DNA from: JAAFIP01 sp963775085
GTDB lineage: Bacteria > Pseudomonadota > Gammaproteobacteria > Burkholderiales > Burkholderiaceae_C
Direction: 5' to 3'
NCBI GenBank assembly: GCA_963775085.1
Contig: CAVZHO010000002.1
Coordinates: forward strand, 682,001-746,000
Length of the DNA stretch: 64,000 nucleotides
In this document: positions 33,834-45,937 of the stretch, one piece after another
Numbering within the stretch: the first letter of the stretch is position 1
How the letters are laid out: each line of letters begins with the position of its first letter
The notes under the pieces: generated by a model
What the model saw: only the letters and a program-made list of their open reading frames with translations
What the model was told of the DNA's origin: nothing
Database searches by the model: none
Program-made: the position numbers and the translations under genes

Positions 33834-36548
33834 TTACCAATCCTCTTTCACCGCCAGCACCGCGTCTTTGCCCGCTGCGGCGCGCCCGGCCAGCCAGGCA
33901 GTCAGCGTACCTGCGGCCACCACGGCCAGGCACAGCAGGGCGATGCGCAGCCAGGGCACGGCCAGGTCCATTGTCCAGTGGAAACTTTGCGGGTTGACCA
34001 CGTGCACCAAGATGGCTGCTACGCACAGGCCCAGAGCGCAACCAGCCAGGGAACCAATCGCCGTCCAGGCGGCACCTTCACCCGCCACCACCTGCAGGAT
34101 CTGCCTGCGTGTCAGGCCCAGGTGGGTCAGCAGGCCAAACTCTTTGCGCCTTGCCAGCACCTGGGCGCTGAAGCTGGCCGCCACGCCAAACAGGCCAATG
34201 GCGATGGCCACGGCCTGCAGCCAGTAGGTGACGGCAAAACTGCGGTCAAAAATTTTGAGGGACAGCGCGCGAATCTCGTCGGCGCTGGCAAACTCCACCA
34301 GCTTGGAGGCCTCCAGCGCTGTGGTGCCTGCACCCACGTCCTCACCCCCGCCGCCCGTGGCGTTGGCGGCCAACGCGCGGTTGATCAAGGCGCGCACGCT
34401 TGCTTGCACGGCCTGTGGGCTGGTGCCCTGGGCTGGCCAGATCGCGATGTCGTTCACCTTGTGGTCACCGGTAATGCGTACGTAGGCCCGCCGGTCGATA
34501 GCGATGGCACCAAACTGGCGGGCATAGTCGCGCCATACGCCGGCCACATAGTAGCTGGGAGTCGCTTCATTATTGATAGCTGCTTGCGTCCTGTTGACAA
34601 GGACTACGGGCAGATTTAGCATAAATTTTTGGCCTAACCGGGCGGCGTGCAGGTCAACCACCGCTTCGCTCACATACAGCGCAATGGCACCGGCGGGCAG
34701 GTGGGCGGCGGGCGGCACCGGGCCGTGGATAAGCGGCAGGTCTTTGGCGGCATCGTCGATCAGGCGGGCGGTGAGCATCACGCTGGGCTGGGTGCTGTCG
34801 AGCTGCAAGGCCAGGGTGCGCTGGCCGGCGGCGCGGGCAATGCCAGGCAGGCCTTGCACCTGGGCCAGCAGCTCGGGCGAAAAGTGCAATACCTGTGCGG
34901 CTGCCAGCGTGCCGGCACTGCGCACATACAGTGGCGCGGGCAGCACGGCGTCCAGCCACTGGGTCACACTGGTGCGAAAACTTGACACCATCACCGTGAG
35001 GGCTACCGCCAGGCTGAGGGCTGCCACCACGCCACTCACCGCCACGGCGGCGGTCTCGCGCACGCGGCGGGCGCGTTCGACGGCCAGCAGGGGCAGGGCG
35101 CGGTTAGCCACCAGCGGAGCCAGCCGGTCATACACCAAGGCCACCGCCGCAGGCAGCAGGCCGATGCCGCCCACCAGCAGCAGGCCAATTGCGAGGTACG
35201 CCCCCAGTGGTATATCAAATAGTGGTGGAGTCCACATCAGCAGGGCGCTGGCAGCTATAAAAATAAGAGCAATCCAGCGCTGCCGGGTTTGCACACCGAT
35301 GCTGCTGCCCGCCCCCAAACCCTTGAGCGTTTGCGCCAGTGGCAAGCTCTGCGCCGCGCGAGCCGGCCACCAGGCTCCCACCACGGCAGCGGCCACGCCC
35401 AGCAGGCCATAGGCAAGGGCCGTGGGCAGGCTCCATTGCAGGGGGGGTGCGACACCGGAAAAGTAACCTCCACCCAAATCGCCGCCCAGCAGCCTGAGCG
35501 CCAATGCCGCCAGCCCTGCGCCCAATGCCAAGCCCAGCATGCTGCCCACCAGGCCGAGCACGACCGCCTCGGCCACCACCAGCCGCAGCCTTTGGGCGGC
35601 GGTCAGCCCCAGCACCCCCAGCAAGGCCATTTGCTGCGCCCGCTTGGCCACACTGAGCGAGAGCACCGAGTAGACCAAAAATGCCCCGGTAAACAGGGCT
35701 ACCAGGGCCAGCACCGTCATGTTGACCCGGTAGGCGCGCGACAGGTTGCTCACGCGCTCTTCGGCGTCCCCGGGGGCCTGCACCAGCACATGGGCGGGCA
35801 GGGTCAGGCCGCGCAGCAGGGCGCTGCGATCCGCGCCGGGGGCCAGGCGCAGGTCGATGCGGGTAATGACGCCTTGCAGGCCAAACAGCTCTTGCAGCGC
35901 AGCAATGTCCAGCACCGCCAGCGCGCCGCCCCCTGCGGCTATGGTGCCCATGGCCGTGAGTTGTGTGGTGCGCAGGCCTGTCAGCAGGTTGACTTTAAAC
36001 GGCGTGAGCGGATCTTTGGGGTAATGGCGCAGGAACTGGCTGGCCGACGCATTGAGGTAGATCGAGTCGGCAGCAAAAAGATGAAAACGCGCATCACCCG
36101 CGTGCTGTTTGGCATCAGGCTCGGGCAGCAGGCTGGGGGACACACGGGCGGCCACCAGCGCATCGATGCCCAGCAGTTTGATGGGCTGCTTGTTTCCCGC
36201 AGCATCCAGCTCGTAGGTGCTGACCTCCAGCACGGGGCTGGCGATGTCTACCGCCGGGTGCTGGGCCACGCGCGCGTACAGACTTTCATCCAATGGACCG
36301 CTGGCCGAGCGCAGCTCGATATCGGGCTGGCCATTGACGGCGCGCACCGCGCTGGAAAACTCGGCCAGTGCGCTGGCATTGATCAAATGCACCGCAAACG
36401 CCAACGCCACCCCCAACACAATGGCCACCACAGCGGCCACGCTGCGCCAGGGGTGGTGCAGCACTTCTTGCCAGGAAAAGGTGCGTAACAATGAAATCAA
36501 AAGCCGGCTCTGTGAAAGAAATTCATGGTGCAGGCATTGTGGAGGCAA
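33834..36548 (-). CDS. FtsX-like ABC transporter permease (large, two FtsX modules)
   Basis: About 890-904 residues with two FtsX-type modules and roughly ten membrane segments: one near the N-terminus (WRSVAAVVAIVLGVALAFAVHL), clusters at about 250-420 and 480-520, and a C-terminal trio. Large periplasmic domains lie between. The plan matches YbbP-type permeases. Start codon uncertain: only TTG candidates (36548, 36500, 36491) precede the conserved LRTFSWQEVLHHPWRS. It contains two copies of the 57-bp element: a clear one at residues about 643-661 and an older one at about 426-445 inside a membrane segment. The ATPase partner is probably the gene at 37263-37916. Confidence 0.85.
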   Translation of the reverse strand: MPPQCLHHEFLSQSRLLISLLRTFSWQEVLHHPWRSVAAVVAIVLGVALAFAVHLINASALAEFSSAVRAVNGQPDIELRSASGPLDESLYARVAQHPAVDIASPVLEVSTYELDAAGNKQPIKLLGIDALVAARVSPSLLPEPDAKQHAGDARFHLFAADSIYLNASASQFLRHYPKDPLTPFKVNLLTGLRTTQLTAMGTIAAGGGALAVLDIAALQELFGLQGVITRIDLRLAPGADRSALLRGLTLPAHVLVQAPGDAEERVSNLSRAYRVNMTVLALVALFTGAFLVYSVLSLSVAKRAQQMALLGVLGLTAAQRLRLVVAEAVVLGLVGSMLGLALGAGLAALALRLLGGDLGGGYFSGVAPPLQWSLPTALAYGLLGVAAAVVGAWWPARAAQSLPLAQTLKGLGAGSSIGVQTRQRWIALIFIAASALLMWTPPLFDIPLGAYLAIGLLLVGGIGLLPAAVALVYDRLAPLVANRALPLLAVERARRVRETAAVAVSGVVAALSLAVALTVMVSSFRTSVTQWLDAVLPAPLYVRSAGTLAAAQVLHFSPELLAQVQGLPGIARAAGQRTLALQLDSTQPSVMLTARLIDDAAKDLPLIHGPVPPAAHLPAGAIALYVSEAVVDLHAARLGQKFMLNLPVVLVNRTQAAINNEATPSYYVAGVWRDYARQFGAIAIDRRAYVRITGDHKVNDIAIWPAQGTSPQAVQASVRALINRALAANATGGGGEDVGAGTTALEASKLVEFASADEIRALSLKIFDRSFAVTYWLQAVAIAIGLFGVAASFSAQVLARRKEFGLLTHLGLTRRQILQVVAGEGAAWTAIGSLAGCALGLCVAAILVHVVNPQSFHWTMDLAVPWLRIALLCLAVVAAGTLTAWLAGRAAAGKDAVLAVKEDW
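34564..34620 (+). repeat. Dispersed double-hairpin element, copy I (in frame in ftsX-like gene)
   Basis: GCTTCATTATTGATAGCTGC, TTGCGTCC, TGTTGACA, AGGACTACGGGC. Antisense to the gene and read as LPVVLVNRTQAAINNEAT, the same frame as the nadE copy. Close to the family consensus, so probably recent. Confidence 0.9.
35214..35272 (-). repeat. Diverged dispersed element, copy Q (in membrane segment of ftsX-like gene)
   Basis: Minus strand: GCTCTTATTTTTATAGCTGC, CAGCGCCCTG, CTGATGTGGACT, CCACCACTATTT. It keeps the first hairpin and TGGACT but has lost ACGTCC. Sense to the gene and read ALIFIAASALLMWTPPLF, the frame of copies A, L and M. Likely an old insertion. Confidence 0.55.
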
Positions 36549-36604
36549 ATGGGCGGGATTGAAGAAGGTTTAAAATATCGCTACATTTTGTAAAGGTTTA
36601 TTTC

Positions 36605-37258
36605 ATGAAGCATACTTTCCCTGCCACTTTGACCCTCGTTACTGCCAGTCTACTGTCCATGGGCAATGCGTGGGCGGGCCGTCCACTGACCATTGATGAT
36701 GCCAGCGTAAACGACAAGGGCGCAGGCCATGTAGAGGCCTGGATTGCACGCGAGCCGGGCAAAGTCAACACCCTGAACCTGGCCCCGGCCTATTCCCTGT
36801 TTGAGAATGTCGAACTGGGCGCCCTGCTGTCTCGCGACGATACCAATAACAACAACCTGTCGGCGATTCAGGCCAAATGGCGCATCACGCCAACGCAGGA
36901 GAAGGGTTGCAATTTTGCCGCGATCTTGGGCGCAGCACATGTCAGCCACAACGGCGGCAACGGCAGCTTTTTGACCGGCGTGGCCAGCTGCAATGGCACA
37001 GCCGTAGGCAATGTGCATTTGAATCTCGGCATGGTAAAGGCTACCAATGTGTCTGCCAAAACCCGTTGGGGCGTTGCCCTGGAGCGTGAAATAGGTGGCT
37101 TGACACCCCATGTCGAAGTGTTTGGCGTGGAAGGCGACAAGCCCACCCTGCAAATCGGTGCGCGCAAGCAACTGACCAAAGCCCTGCAACTGGACGGCAC
37201 CATTGGCCGCTCAGACGGCAACACCGTCTACAGCCTGGGTGCCAAGTATCAGTTTTGA
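36605..37258 (+). CDS. Outer-membrane beta-barrel-like protein
   Basis: A 217-residue exported protein: signal peptide at 1-24 (cleavage NAWA-GRPLT), then alternating hydrophobic and polar strands with a terminal Phe (GAKYQF), the usual outer-membrane barrel signature. Function and family unknown; similar to small porin- or transporter-like barrels. It lies on the plus strand between the minus-strand ATPase and the ftsX-like permease gene, with only 4 bp to the ATPase stop, so it interrupts an otherwise contiguous transporter set. Confidence 0.7.
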   Translation: MKHTFPATLTLVTASLLSMGNAWAGRPLTIDDASVNDKGAGHVEAWIAREPGKVNTLNLAPAYSLFENVELGALLSRDDTNNNNLSAIQAKWRITPTQEKGCNFAAILGAAHVSHNGGNGSFLTGVASCNGTAVGNVHLNLGMVKATNVSAKTRWGVALEREIGGLTPHVEVFGVEGDKPTLQIGARKQLTKALQLDGTIGRSDGNTVYSLGAKYQF

Positions 37259-37262
37259 TTAG

Positions 37263-37916
37263 TTAAACCATTCCGCTAGCGGCCAAATGCAGTACCCGGT
37301 CTGCACGTGCCGCTGCCGCCTCGGAATGGGTGACGAGAACCAGCGACGCGCCGTGCTCGCGGGTTTGCGCCACCAGCGCATCCATCACCTTCGCCGCGGT
37401 CGTGGGGTCCAGGTTGCCGGTGGGTTCGTCGGCCAGCACCAGGGGCGGGCGGTGCACCAGGGCGCGGGCAATGGCTACGCGCTGGAGCTGGCCACCCGAA
37501 AGCTGCTGGGGTAACCGATCTCCTAAGTCCTTCAATCCCACGGCCTCCAGCATTTGCGCCACGCGTTCGTGGACCAACGCTTTGGGCTGGGACAGCAGCA
37601 ACAGCGGCAGGCCGACGTTTTGCGCTACGTCCAGATGGGGTAACACATGGAAGGCCTGAAAGACAAAGCCCACCGCCTGTCTGCGCCAGATGGCCAGTTG
37701 CTCGGCATTCATGGTGTCCAAACTAGCGCTGCCCACCTGCACACTGCCCGTGTTCCAACTGTCCAGCCCGGCCATGCAGTTGAGCAAGGTGGATTTGCCC
37801 ACGCCTGACTCGCCGACGATGGCGACAAACTCGCCCGCTTGCACTTGCAGGGTCACGTTGGCAAATACGGCTACCTCGCCGTAGCATTTGCTTAAATTGT
37901 CAATCTGCAAAGTCAT
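37263..37916 (-). CDS. ABC transporter ATP-binding protein (LolD/MacB/YbbA-like)
   Basis: 217 residues: Walker A GESGVGKS (35-42), signature LSGGQLQRVAIARA (about 138-151), Walker B LVLADEPTGNLD and an H-loop LVTHSE. The short, single-domain form with ADEPTGNLD is the subfamily that pairs with FtsX-type permeases. The natural partner is the ftsX-like gene at 33834-36548, with the CrtC/AttH-like gene as third component (AttE/AttFG/AttH arrangement). 16 bp after the M48 protease stop. Confidence 0.92.
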   Translation of the reverse strand: MTLQIDNLSKCYGEVAVFANVTLQVQAGEFVAIVGESGVGKSTLLNCMAGLDSWNTGSVQVGSASLDTMNAEQLAIWRRQAVGFVFQAFHVLPHLDVAQNVGLPLLLLSQPKALVHERVAQMLEAVGLKDLGDRLPQQLSGGQLQRVAIARALVHRPPLVLADEPTGNLDPTTAAKVMDALVAQTREHGASLVLVTHSEAAAARADRVLHLAASGMV

Positions 37917-37932
37917 CGAGGGCCAGGCGCGT

Positions 37933-39027
37933 TCATTTCTTCAGCTCGGGATCCAATGCCTTGCCTGCCGCTTGCTTGGCCTCGATCTCCTGCACCGTTT
38001 TTTGTAGCGCAATGAATCGGTCGCTGGTGGCAGGGTGGGAGGCAATCATGCCGCGCTGGCTGATGCCATTGGGGTTGGCGGCTGCCATGCGCCGCCAGAA
38101 TTTGGCCGCATCTTTGATCTCCAGCCCAGAGCGCGCCAGCACGTACAGGCCCACGTAGTCGGCCTCAGCCTCAAAGGCGGGGCTAAAGCGCAGCGAAATG
38201 GCTGCACCGAGGGCGCCCTGGGTAGGAATGCCTTTGGCCTGGGCAATCATCTCGGCAATCGTGCCCAGCAGGCCGTTGCGCTGCTGCGCCTGCACATGCC
38301 CCATGAAGTTGTGCGCCAGCTCATGGCCTATCACGATGGCCAGCTCCTGGTCGTTGGCAAAGCGCAGCATGCCGCGAAAGATGGCGATGCGCTGGCCGTC
38401 GGCAAAGGCGTTGAGCGACTCTTCCATCACCAGCACGGCCTCGTAGTCACAGGCCAGCACGGGGCTGATGCTGGTGTGCAATGTTTGGGTGCTGCGGTCG
38501 GGTGCGCTGCGCAGATAGGTGGTGACCAGTGGGTCGGATTTTTTCAGCCATGCTTTGGCTTGTTTGCTGAGTTGCTCGGATGCGTCCTTGCTATCGGGCA
38601 CCTTAAAACCATTGATCTCCAGCAACCTGTCACCGCGCCGCAGCCCGGCCTTGTCAGCGGGCGAACCGGGCACCACATGCAGCAGGCCGAGCTGGTTGCC
38701 GGCAATACCGCCAATAAACTGGCTGACGGTGGCGGTGTAGTCTTTGCCAAAACCGTCCGCCGTGGTGAATACCGCGCCGCTTTCGTAATGGGTTTTGTCT
38801 TTGCACAGGGGCGCTGCGGCCACCAGGATAGGGTGGGCCACGCGTTTGATGCGCAACTCGTCTTCCAAAAAGCCTTCAAAGGCCAGCTCGCGTTGCAGCT
38901 TGGCCTCGGCCTCGGAGGCGGCTTGGTCGATGTCTACCCCTTGGGTGGTGGGCGCAGCGCAGGCAGCCAGCAGCAGGGCTGTGCCTAGCAGCAAGCAAAG
39001 GGCAAAGCGGTGCATCGGCGTGTTCAT
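37933..39027 (-). CDS. M48 family metalloprotease with PDZ domain, lipoprotein
   Basis: 364 residues from the ATG at 39027, whose ATGA overlaps the miaA stop. N-terminal lipoprotein signal with lipobox LLAAC (Cys23). A PDZ-like region spans about 108-150 (GLLHVVPGSPADKAGLRRGDRL). The zinc motif is HELAH (235-239), with EAEADYVGLY supplying the third ligand. Probably an envelope protease with a quality-control role similar to BepA or LoiP. Translationally coupled to miaA. Confidence 0.88.
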   Translation of the reverse strand: MNTPMHRFALCLLLGTALLLAACAAPTTQGVDIDQAASEAEAKLQRELAFEGFLEDELRIKRVAHPILVAAAPLCKDKTHYESGAVFTTADGFGKDYTATVSQFIGGIAGNQLGLLHVVPGSPADKAGLRRGDRLLEINGFKVPDSKDASEQLSKQAKAWLKKSDPLVTTYLRSAPDRSTQTLHTSISPVLACDYEAVLVMEESLNAFADGQRIAIFRGMLRFANDQELAIVIGHELAHNFMGHVQAQQRNGLLGTIAEMIAQAKGIPTQGALGAAISLRFSPAFEAEADYVGLYVLARSGLEIKDAAKFWRRMAAANPNGISQRGMIASHPATSDRFIALQKTVQEIEAKQAAGKALDPELKK

Positions 39028-39989
39028 AACCATGACTGTACCAAGTCCAGCACGTTTTGTGCCGCCTGGGGTTGATCGCAGGGCACCACATGGCGCTCGG
39101 GGCTGCTGCGCAGCCAGGTGATTTGCCGTTTGGCCAACTGCCGGGTGGCAAAGATGCAGCGGTCTTGCAGCTCGGCCTGCGGGAAAGCGCCGTCCAGCAT
39201 CTCCCAGGTTTGGCGGTAGCCTACGCAGCGCATGGAGGGCAAGTCGGGGTGCAAGTCGCCGCGTGCGCGCAGGGCCTGCACTTCGGCGACCAGGCCGGTT
39301 TGCAGCATGGTTTGCAGGCGCTGGGCAATGCGCGCGTGCAGCCAGGCGCGGTCGGTGGGCTCCAGGCTGATCAAGGGTGCATGGACTGGTGTATTGGTAG
39401 TTGCTACATTTTTGGTAGCTGCTTGCGCCATTAAATGGTGGGCTGAGAGTGGTTTTCCTGTAGAACGGTAGACCTCCAGCGCGCGCTGGATGCGCTGCGA
39501 GTCGTTGGGCGACAGGCGTGCGGCCGTGATGGCATCCACCTGCGCGAGCTGTGCATGCAGGGCAGGCCAGCCCTGCGCTTGGGCCTCGCGGTCGATCTGT
39601 GCACGCACGGCGGCATCCGCTGGCGGCATCGCGTCCAGGCCATGGAACAGGGCTTTAAAGTACAGCATGGTGCCCCCTACCAGCAAGGGCAGTCTGCCGC
39701 GCGACTGGATGTCGGCTATCAAGCGCGTCGCGTCCTGCACAAACTGCGCGGCGCTGTAGCTGTGCGCTGGATCGATGATGTCGATCAAATGGTGGGGCAC
39801 GGCAGAGCGTTCGGCGGGCGTGGGCTTGGCCGTGCCAATGTCCATGCCCCGGTAGACCAAGGCCGAATCCACGCTGATGATCTCTACCGGTATATGCTGC
39901 GCCAGCAGCAGCGCAGCGGCTGTTTTGCCACTGGCGGTGGGGCCTGCCAGGCCAATGTAGGCCGGTTTAATGGGTGGAAGGTTCGCCAT
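39024..39989 (-). CDS. miaA: tRNA dimethylallyltransferase
   Basis: Adds a dimethylallyl group to A37 of tRNAs reading UNN codons. 321 residues; P-loop GPTASGKT (16-23), SVDSALVYRGMDIGTAKP (about 39-56), and the C-terminal ATRQLAKRQITWLR tRNA-binding segment. Residues about 187-198 (AQAATKNVATTN) are encoded by half a copy of the 57-bp element, replacing the insert region after ALEVYRSTGKPLS. Its start overlaps the end of the MFS gene by 23 bp. Confidence 0.94.
   Translation of the reverse strand: MANLPPIKPAYIGLAGPTASGKTAAALLLAQHIPVEIISVDSALVYRGMDIGTAKPTPAERSAVPHHLIDIIDPAHSYSAAQFVQDATRLIADIQSRGRLPLLVGGTMLYFKALFHGLDAMPPADAAVRAQIDREAQAQGWPALHAQLAQVDAITAARLSPNDSQRIQRALEVYRSTGKPLSAHHLMAQAATKNVATTNTPVHAPLISLEPTDRAWLHARIAQRLQTMLQTGLVAEVQALRARGDLHPDLPSMRCVGYRQTWEMLDGAFPQAELQDRCIFATRQLAKRQITWLRSSPERHVVPCDQPQAAQNVLDLVQSWL
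39396..39430 (+). repeat. Half copy of dispersed element, copy J (in frame in miaA)
   Basis: GTAGTTGCTACATTTTTGGT, AGCTGCTTGCGCC: the first hairpin and GCTTGCG only. The second hairpin is missing or eroded. Antisense to miaA, in the same frame (..QAAT..VATT) as the copies in nadE and the ftsX-like gene. Confidence 0.65.
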
Positions 39990-41157
39990 AGCGTTGCACC
40001 AAAATCCATGCCACCAGCGCCAGCAGCACGGCCCAAAATGCTACGCCATAGGCCAGCGGGCGGGTGCTGCCGTCCATATGCGTGCCGAGCCAGCCGCCCA
40101 TGGCAAAGGCGCACAGCATCATCATAAAGCCCGCCAGCGCCGAGGCTGCCCCGGCCGCCTGCGGAAACGGTCCCACCGTGCCCGACTGCCCGCAGGACTG
40201 GTGCACCCCATGCCCCAGCATACACAGCGCCAGCGGTACCAGCAGGGCCCACACCGTTTGCACTTTGCTGGCCGCCAGCCCTGCCAGCGCCAGCCCGCCC
40301 ACCAGGGTCAGCCAGGCGGCCAACCTCACCGTGCGTTGTACGCCGTAGCGCAGCAACCAACGGCGGCACATAAAGGTGCCTGCGATATAGGTGGCAGACA
40401 TGCTGGCCATGACCAAACCGTATTGCGTTTGAGACAAGCCCAGTACTTTGATAAATACAAACGGCGAGCTGGCCAAAAAAGTAAACAGCACGCCATAGGC
40501 CGCGGTAGTCAGCGATGAATAGGCCCAAAACGTCGGATGGCGCAGGATCATGCCCCAGGTGCGCAACAGTGTGGCTGGCTGCAATGCCAGCGGGTTGCGC
40601 CGGGCCAATGTTTCTTTAAAGTGCAGCAACACCAAGCCCATGGCCATCACACCAAACACCGTCAGCACCGCCAGCGCCGCCCGCCAGCTCCACCAGTCGG
40701 TGAGCAACCCGCCCAGCGGTGCACTGGCGCAGGCAATCAGCCCCAGGCCTGACAAGCCCTTGCTCATCGCCCGCGCACCTTCGATTGGGGAATACAAGTC
40801 CCGCGTCATCGCCCGCGCACACATCACCACCGCCCCCATCGCCATGCCCTGCAACGCGCGCCAGGCAATCAGTAGATCAATACTGCCGGCCAGCACGCTG
40901 CCCAGCGAAGCAGCGGTATAGGTCACCAACCCCGCCAACAAAATCGGCTTGCGTCCATACTTGTCACTCAGTGGCCCCCACACCAGCTGCGACGTGCCAA
41001 ACGCCAGCAGCAGCGCCGTCAGCGTCAGTTGCACCTGTCCCGCGCTTGCAACCAAGCTGTCGGCAATGGCAGGCATCGCAGGCAGATACAGGTCGGTGGT
41101 GAGGGGTTGAATGCCCAGAAGAATGGCGAGAAAGAAAACGACTTGGCTGGGGTGCAT
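39967..41157 (-). CDS. Bcr/CflA-type MFS drug efflux transporter
   Basis: 396 residues with 12 membrane segments. N-terminal signature LLGIQPLTTDLYLPAMPAI (about 14-32), the MFS loop GPLSDKYGRKP (about 63-73) and RALQGMAMGAV. Family members export chloramphenicol, bicyclomycin and related compounds by proton antiport. Start at ATG 41157; the frame is open further upstream only as a shadow of rpoD. Follows rpoD after a terminator. Confidence 0.9.
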   Translation of the reverse strand: MHPSQVVFFLAILLGIQPLTTDLYLPAMPAIADSLVASAGQVQLTLTALLLAFGTSQLVWGPLSDKYGRKPILLAGLVTYTAASLGSVLAGSIDLLIAWRALQGMAMGAVVMCARAMTRDLYSPIEGARAMSKGLSGLGLIACASAPLGGLLTDWWSWRAALAVLTVFGVMAMGLVLLHFKETLARRNPLALQPATLLRTWGMILRHPTFWAYSSLTTAAYGVLFTFLASSPFVFIKVLGLSQTQYGLVMASMSATYIAGTFMCRRWLLRYGVQRTVRLAAWLTLVGGLALAGLAASKVQTVWALLVPLALCMLGHGVHQSCGQSGTVGPFPQAAGAASALAGFMMMLCAFAMGGWLGTHMDGSTRPLAYGVAFWAVLLALVAWILVQRYGEPSTH

Positions 41158-41213
41158 AGATCGGGCAAGAGTAGCAGATTCAGTCGGTGTTCCTGAGCCG
41201 GTCAGTACAAAGT

Positions 41214-41251
41214 AAAAAACCGCCAAAGCAGCAGGCGTTGGCGGTTTTTTT
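41214..41251 (-). terminator. Intrinsic terminator after rpoD
   Basis: A6-CCGCCAA, an 11-base loop, TTGGCGG-T7. The stem is perfect and the run of T on both strands allows action in either direction. It lies 19 bp beyond the rpoD stop on the minus strand. Confidence 0.9.
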
Positions 41252-41269
41252 GCAGCAATGGCGCAAGCT

Positions 41270-43813
<2,544 letters not shown>

Positions 43814-44019
43814 AGACACCTCACAAAAATACGAAACACGAAACTACGCGATCTTGGCAATACCAGGACGCACGAGGGGGCAGGGGAGTTAACAGGCAGG
43901 CTGGAAGGGCGATCATTTGGGATGCAGTCCTTGCGAGGGTGGCTGAGACGTTGGGGTGCCCGGTGCCGGTACGGAGGTGCTGCTGTCGCGCTTGCGTTGT
44001 TACACGGATTATACCCGGT

Positions 44020-45936
44020 TTAGGCCAGGCCACGCTGTTTGCGGCGGGCATCGAGCTCTTTAAAGCGGGCAAATTTGGCGGGATCGGCCACTTGGGAGGA
44101 CAGCGCGCGCAGCTCGGCACTCTCGGCTTCGATCTGGAGTTTTTCGACTATCGCGCTGAGTTCCTGCGGGTCGCTCTCGATGTTGTCGGGCACCAGCGCC
44201 ACCAGTTTGCGCGCCAGGCTCTCGTGGCTGTGGCCGCGCAGGCCTTCGCTGAGGGCGCCCCAGGTTTGCGCACCGTGCTCGTGGATTTGTGCGTCCAGCC
44301 AGGTGAATAGCTCACCGTGGGGGGCCGGTAGCTCGCACAGCAGATGGTGCTCGGCATTACTCAGGCGTTCCCAAGCGGCGTTGTCCAGCAGCAGGATTTG
44401 CAGGGCGCGGTCGGCGCGGCTGGTGGGTGCAGCGCGGCCGGGCAGGCTGCTGGGGCGCAGCTGGGCGGTATAGCCAGCATTGAAAGGTGTTTTGCCACCG
44501 GTTTTTTTCCATTTATCTGCGCGTTTGGCGGCGCTGGGGTCTTCGCCATCGCGGCTACCGGGCACGTAGGGGGCGTTGCTGCTGCCTCCTGCACTGCGGT
44601 AGTTCGAGGCGGGTGGCGCTTTGGGTAGCCACAGGTCGGTGAGTTCATGTTCGCCGAGTTCCACCAGGCTGGCGATTTCGCGCAGCAGTTGGCGTTTGAG
44701 CGTGCCGTCGGGCAAGGGCAGCCACAGCGGTTTGGCTTGGGCGGCAAAGCGGGCGCGGCCTTCGGCCTCGCTCAAATCGCAGCCGTCGCGCGCTGCGTCA
44801 ATCAGAAAGCGGCTCAGCGGCACGGCCTCGCTGATGTAGCGCGAGAAGGCCTCAGCCCCATGCTCGCGCACAAAGCTGTCGGGGTCGTGCTCGGAGGGCA
44901 GAAAGAGGAACTTGGCGGTGCGGGTATCGGTGGCAAAGGGAATGGCTCCGTCCAGTGCCTTGCGCGCGGCGCGTCGGCCGGCGCCGTCACCGTCAAAGCT
45001 GAAGACCACATGGTCGGTGAAGCGAAACAGCTTTTGCACATGCTCGGTGGTGCAGGCGGTGCCCAAGGTGGCCACGGCATTGGGAAAGCCCAACTGCGCC
45101 AGCGCCACCACGTCCATATAGCCCTCGGTGACCAGCACGAAGCCGGATTTTTGCAGGGCGGCTCTAGCTTCAAACAGGCCGTACAGTTCGCGGCCCTTGC
45201 TGAATACCGGGGTCTCGGGTGAATTTAAATACTTGGGTTCGCCTTTGTCGAGCACGCGGCCACCAAAGCCAATGGTTTCGCCCTTGACGTTGCGGATCGG
45301 GAACATCACGCGGTCGCGGAAGCGGTCGTACTTTTTCTTCTCGCCTTCGGGGTGGTCGTCGTCGTCAGGCTTTTCAATCACCAGGCCGCATTCGACCAGC
45401 AGCGGGTCGTCGTAGTTGGGGAACACGCTGGCCAGGCTGCGCCAGCCTTCGGGCGCGTAGCCCAGGGCGTACTGTTTGGCAATCTCGCCCGACAGGCCGC
45501 GCTGGCGAAAGTAGGCTTTGCCGCGCTCGGTATCTTTGAGCTGGGCGCGGTAGGCATCTGAGGCTTTGAGCAAAATCTCGGTCAGGCTGGCCTGGCGGGT
45601 TTTGGTGTGGGCATCGCGGGCGCGCTCTTCGGGACTGCGCTCGTCCTCGGGCACGGGCATGCCAAGGTTCTGCGCCAGGTCTTTGACGGCCTCGACAAAG
45701 TTCATGCCGTTGTGGTCCATCAAAAAGCTGATGACGTTGCCGTTTTTGCCGCAGCCAAAGCAGTGGTAGAACTGCTTGGTGGGGCTCACGCTGAACGACG
45801 GCGTTTTCTCGCCGTGGAAGGGGCACAGGCCAGAGAAGTTGGCTCCGGCTTTCTTGAGTTGCACATGCCGCCCCACCACCTCGACCACGTCCGAGCGGGC
45901 GATAAGTTCCTGGATGAAGCTGTTGGGGATACCCAT
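44020..45936 (-). CDS. dnaG: DNA primase
   Basis: 638-residue replication primase that makes RNA primers at the fork with DnaB. N-terminal CHC2 zinc-binding site: Cys38, His41, Cys59, Cys62. TOPRIM core with LVTEGYMDVVALAQLG (about 260-275) and SFDGDGAGRRAA. A C-terminal helicase-binding domain follows. MGIPNSFIQELIARSDVVEVV is the family N-terminus, so the ATG at 45936 is right. No Shine-Dalgarno sequence is visible, because a copy of the 57-bp element sits directly upstream. Confidence 0.96.
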   Translation of the reverse strand: MGIPNSFIQELIARSDVVEVVGRHVQLKKAGANFSGLCPFHGEKTPSFSVSPTKQFYHCFGCGKNGNVISFLMDHNGMNFVEAVKDLAQNLGMPVPEDERSPEERARDAHTKTRQASLTEILLKASDAYRAQLKDTERGKAYFRQRGLSGEIAKQYALGYAPEGWRSLASVFPNYDDPLLVECGLVIEKPDDDDHPEGEKKKYDRFRDRVMFPIRNVKGETIGFGGRVLDKGEPKYLNSPETPVFSKGRELYGLFEARAALQKSGFVLVTEGYMDVVALAQLGFPNAVATLGTACTTEHVQKLFRFTDHVVFSFDGDGAGRRAARKALDGAIPFATDTRTAKFLFLPSEHDPDSFVREHGAEAFSRYISEAVPLSRFLIDAARDGCDLSEAEGRARFAAQAKPLWLPLPDGTLKRQLLREIASLVELGEHELTDLWLPKAPPASNYRSAGGSSNAPYVPGSRDGEDPSAAKRADKWKKTGGKTPFNAGYTAQLRPSSLPGRAAPTSRADRALQILLLDNAAWERLSNAEHHLLCELPAPHGELFTWLDAQIHEHGAQTWGALSEGLRGHSHESLARKLVALVPDNIESDPQELSAIVEKLQIEAESAELRALSSQVADPAKFARFKELDARRKQRGLA

Positions 45937-45937
45937 G

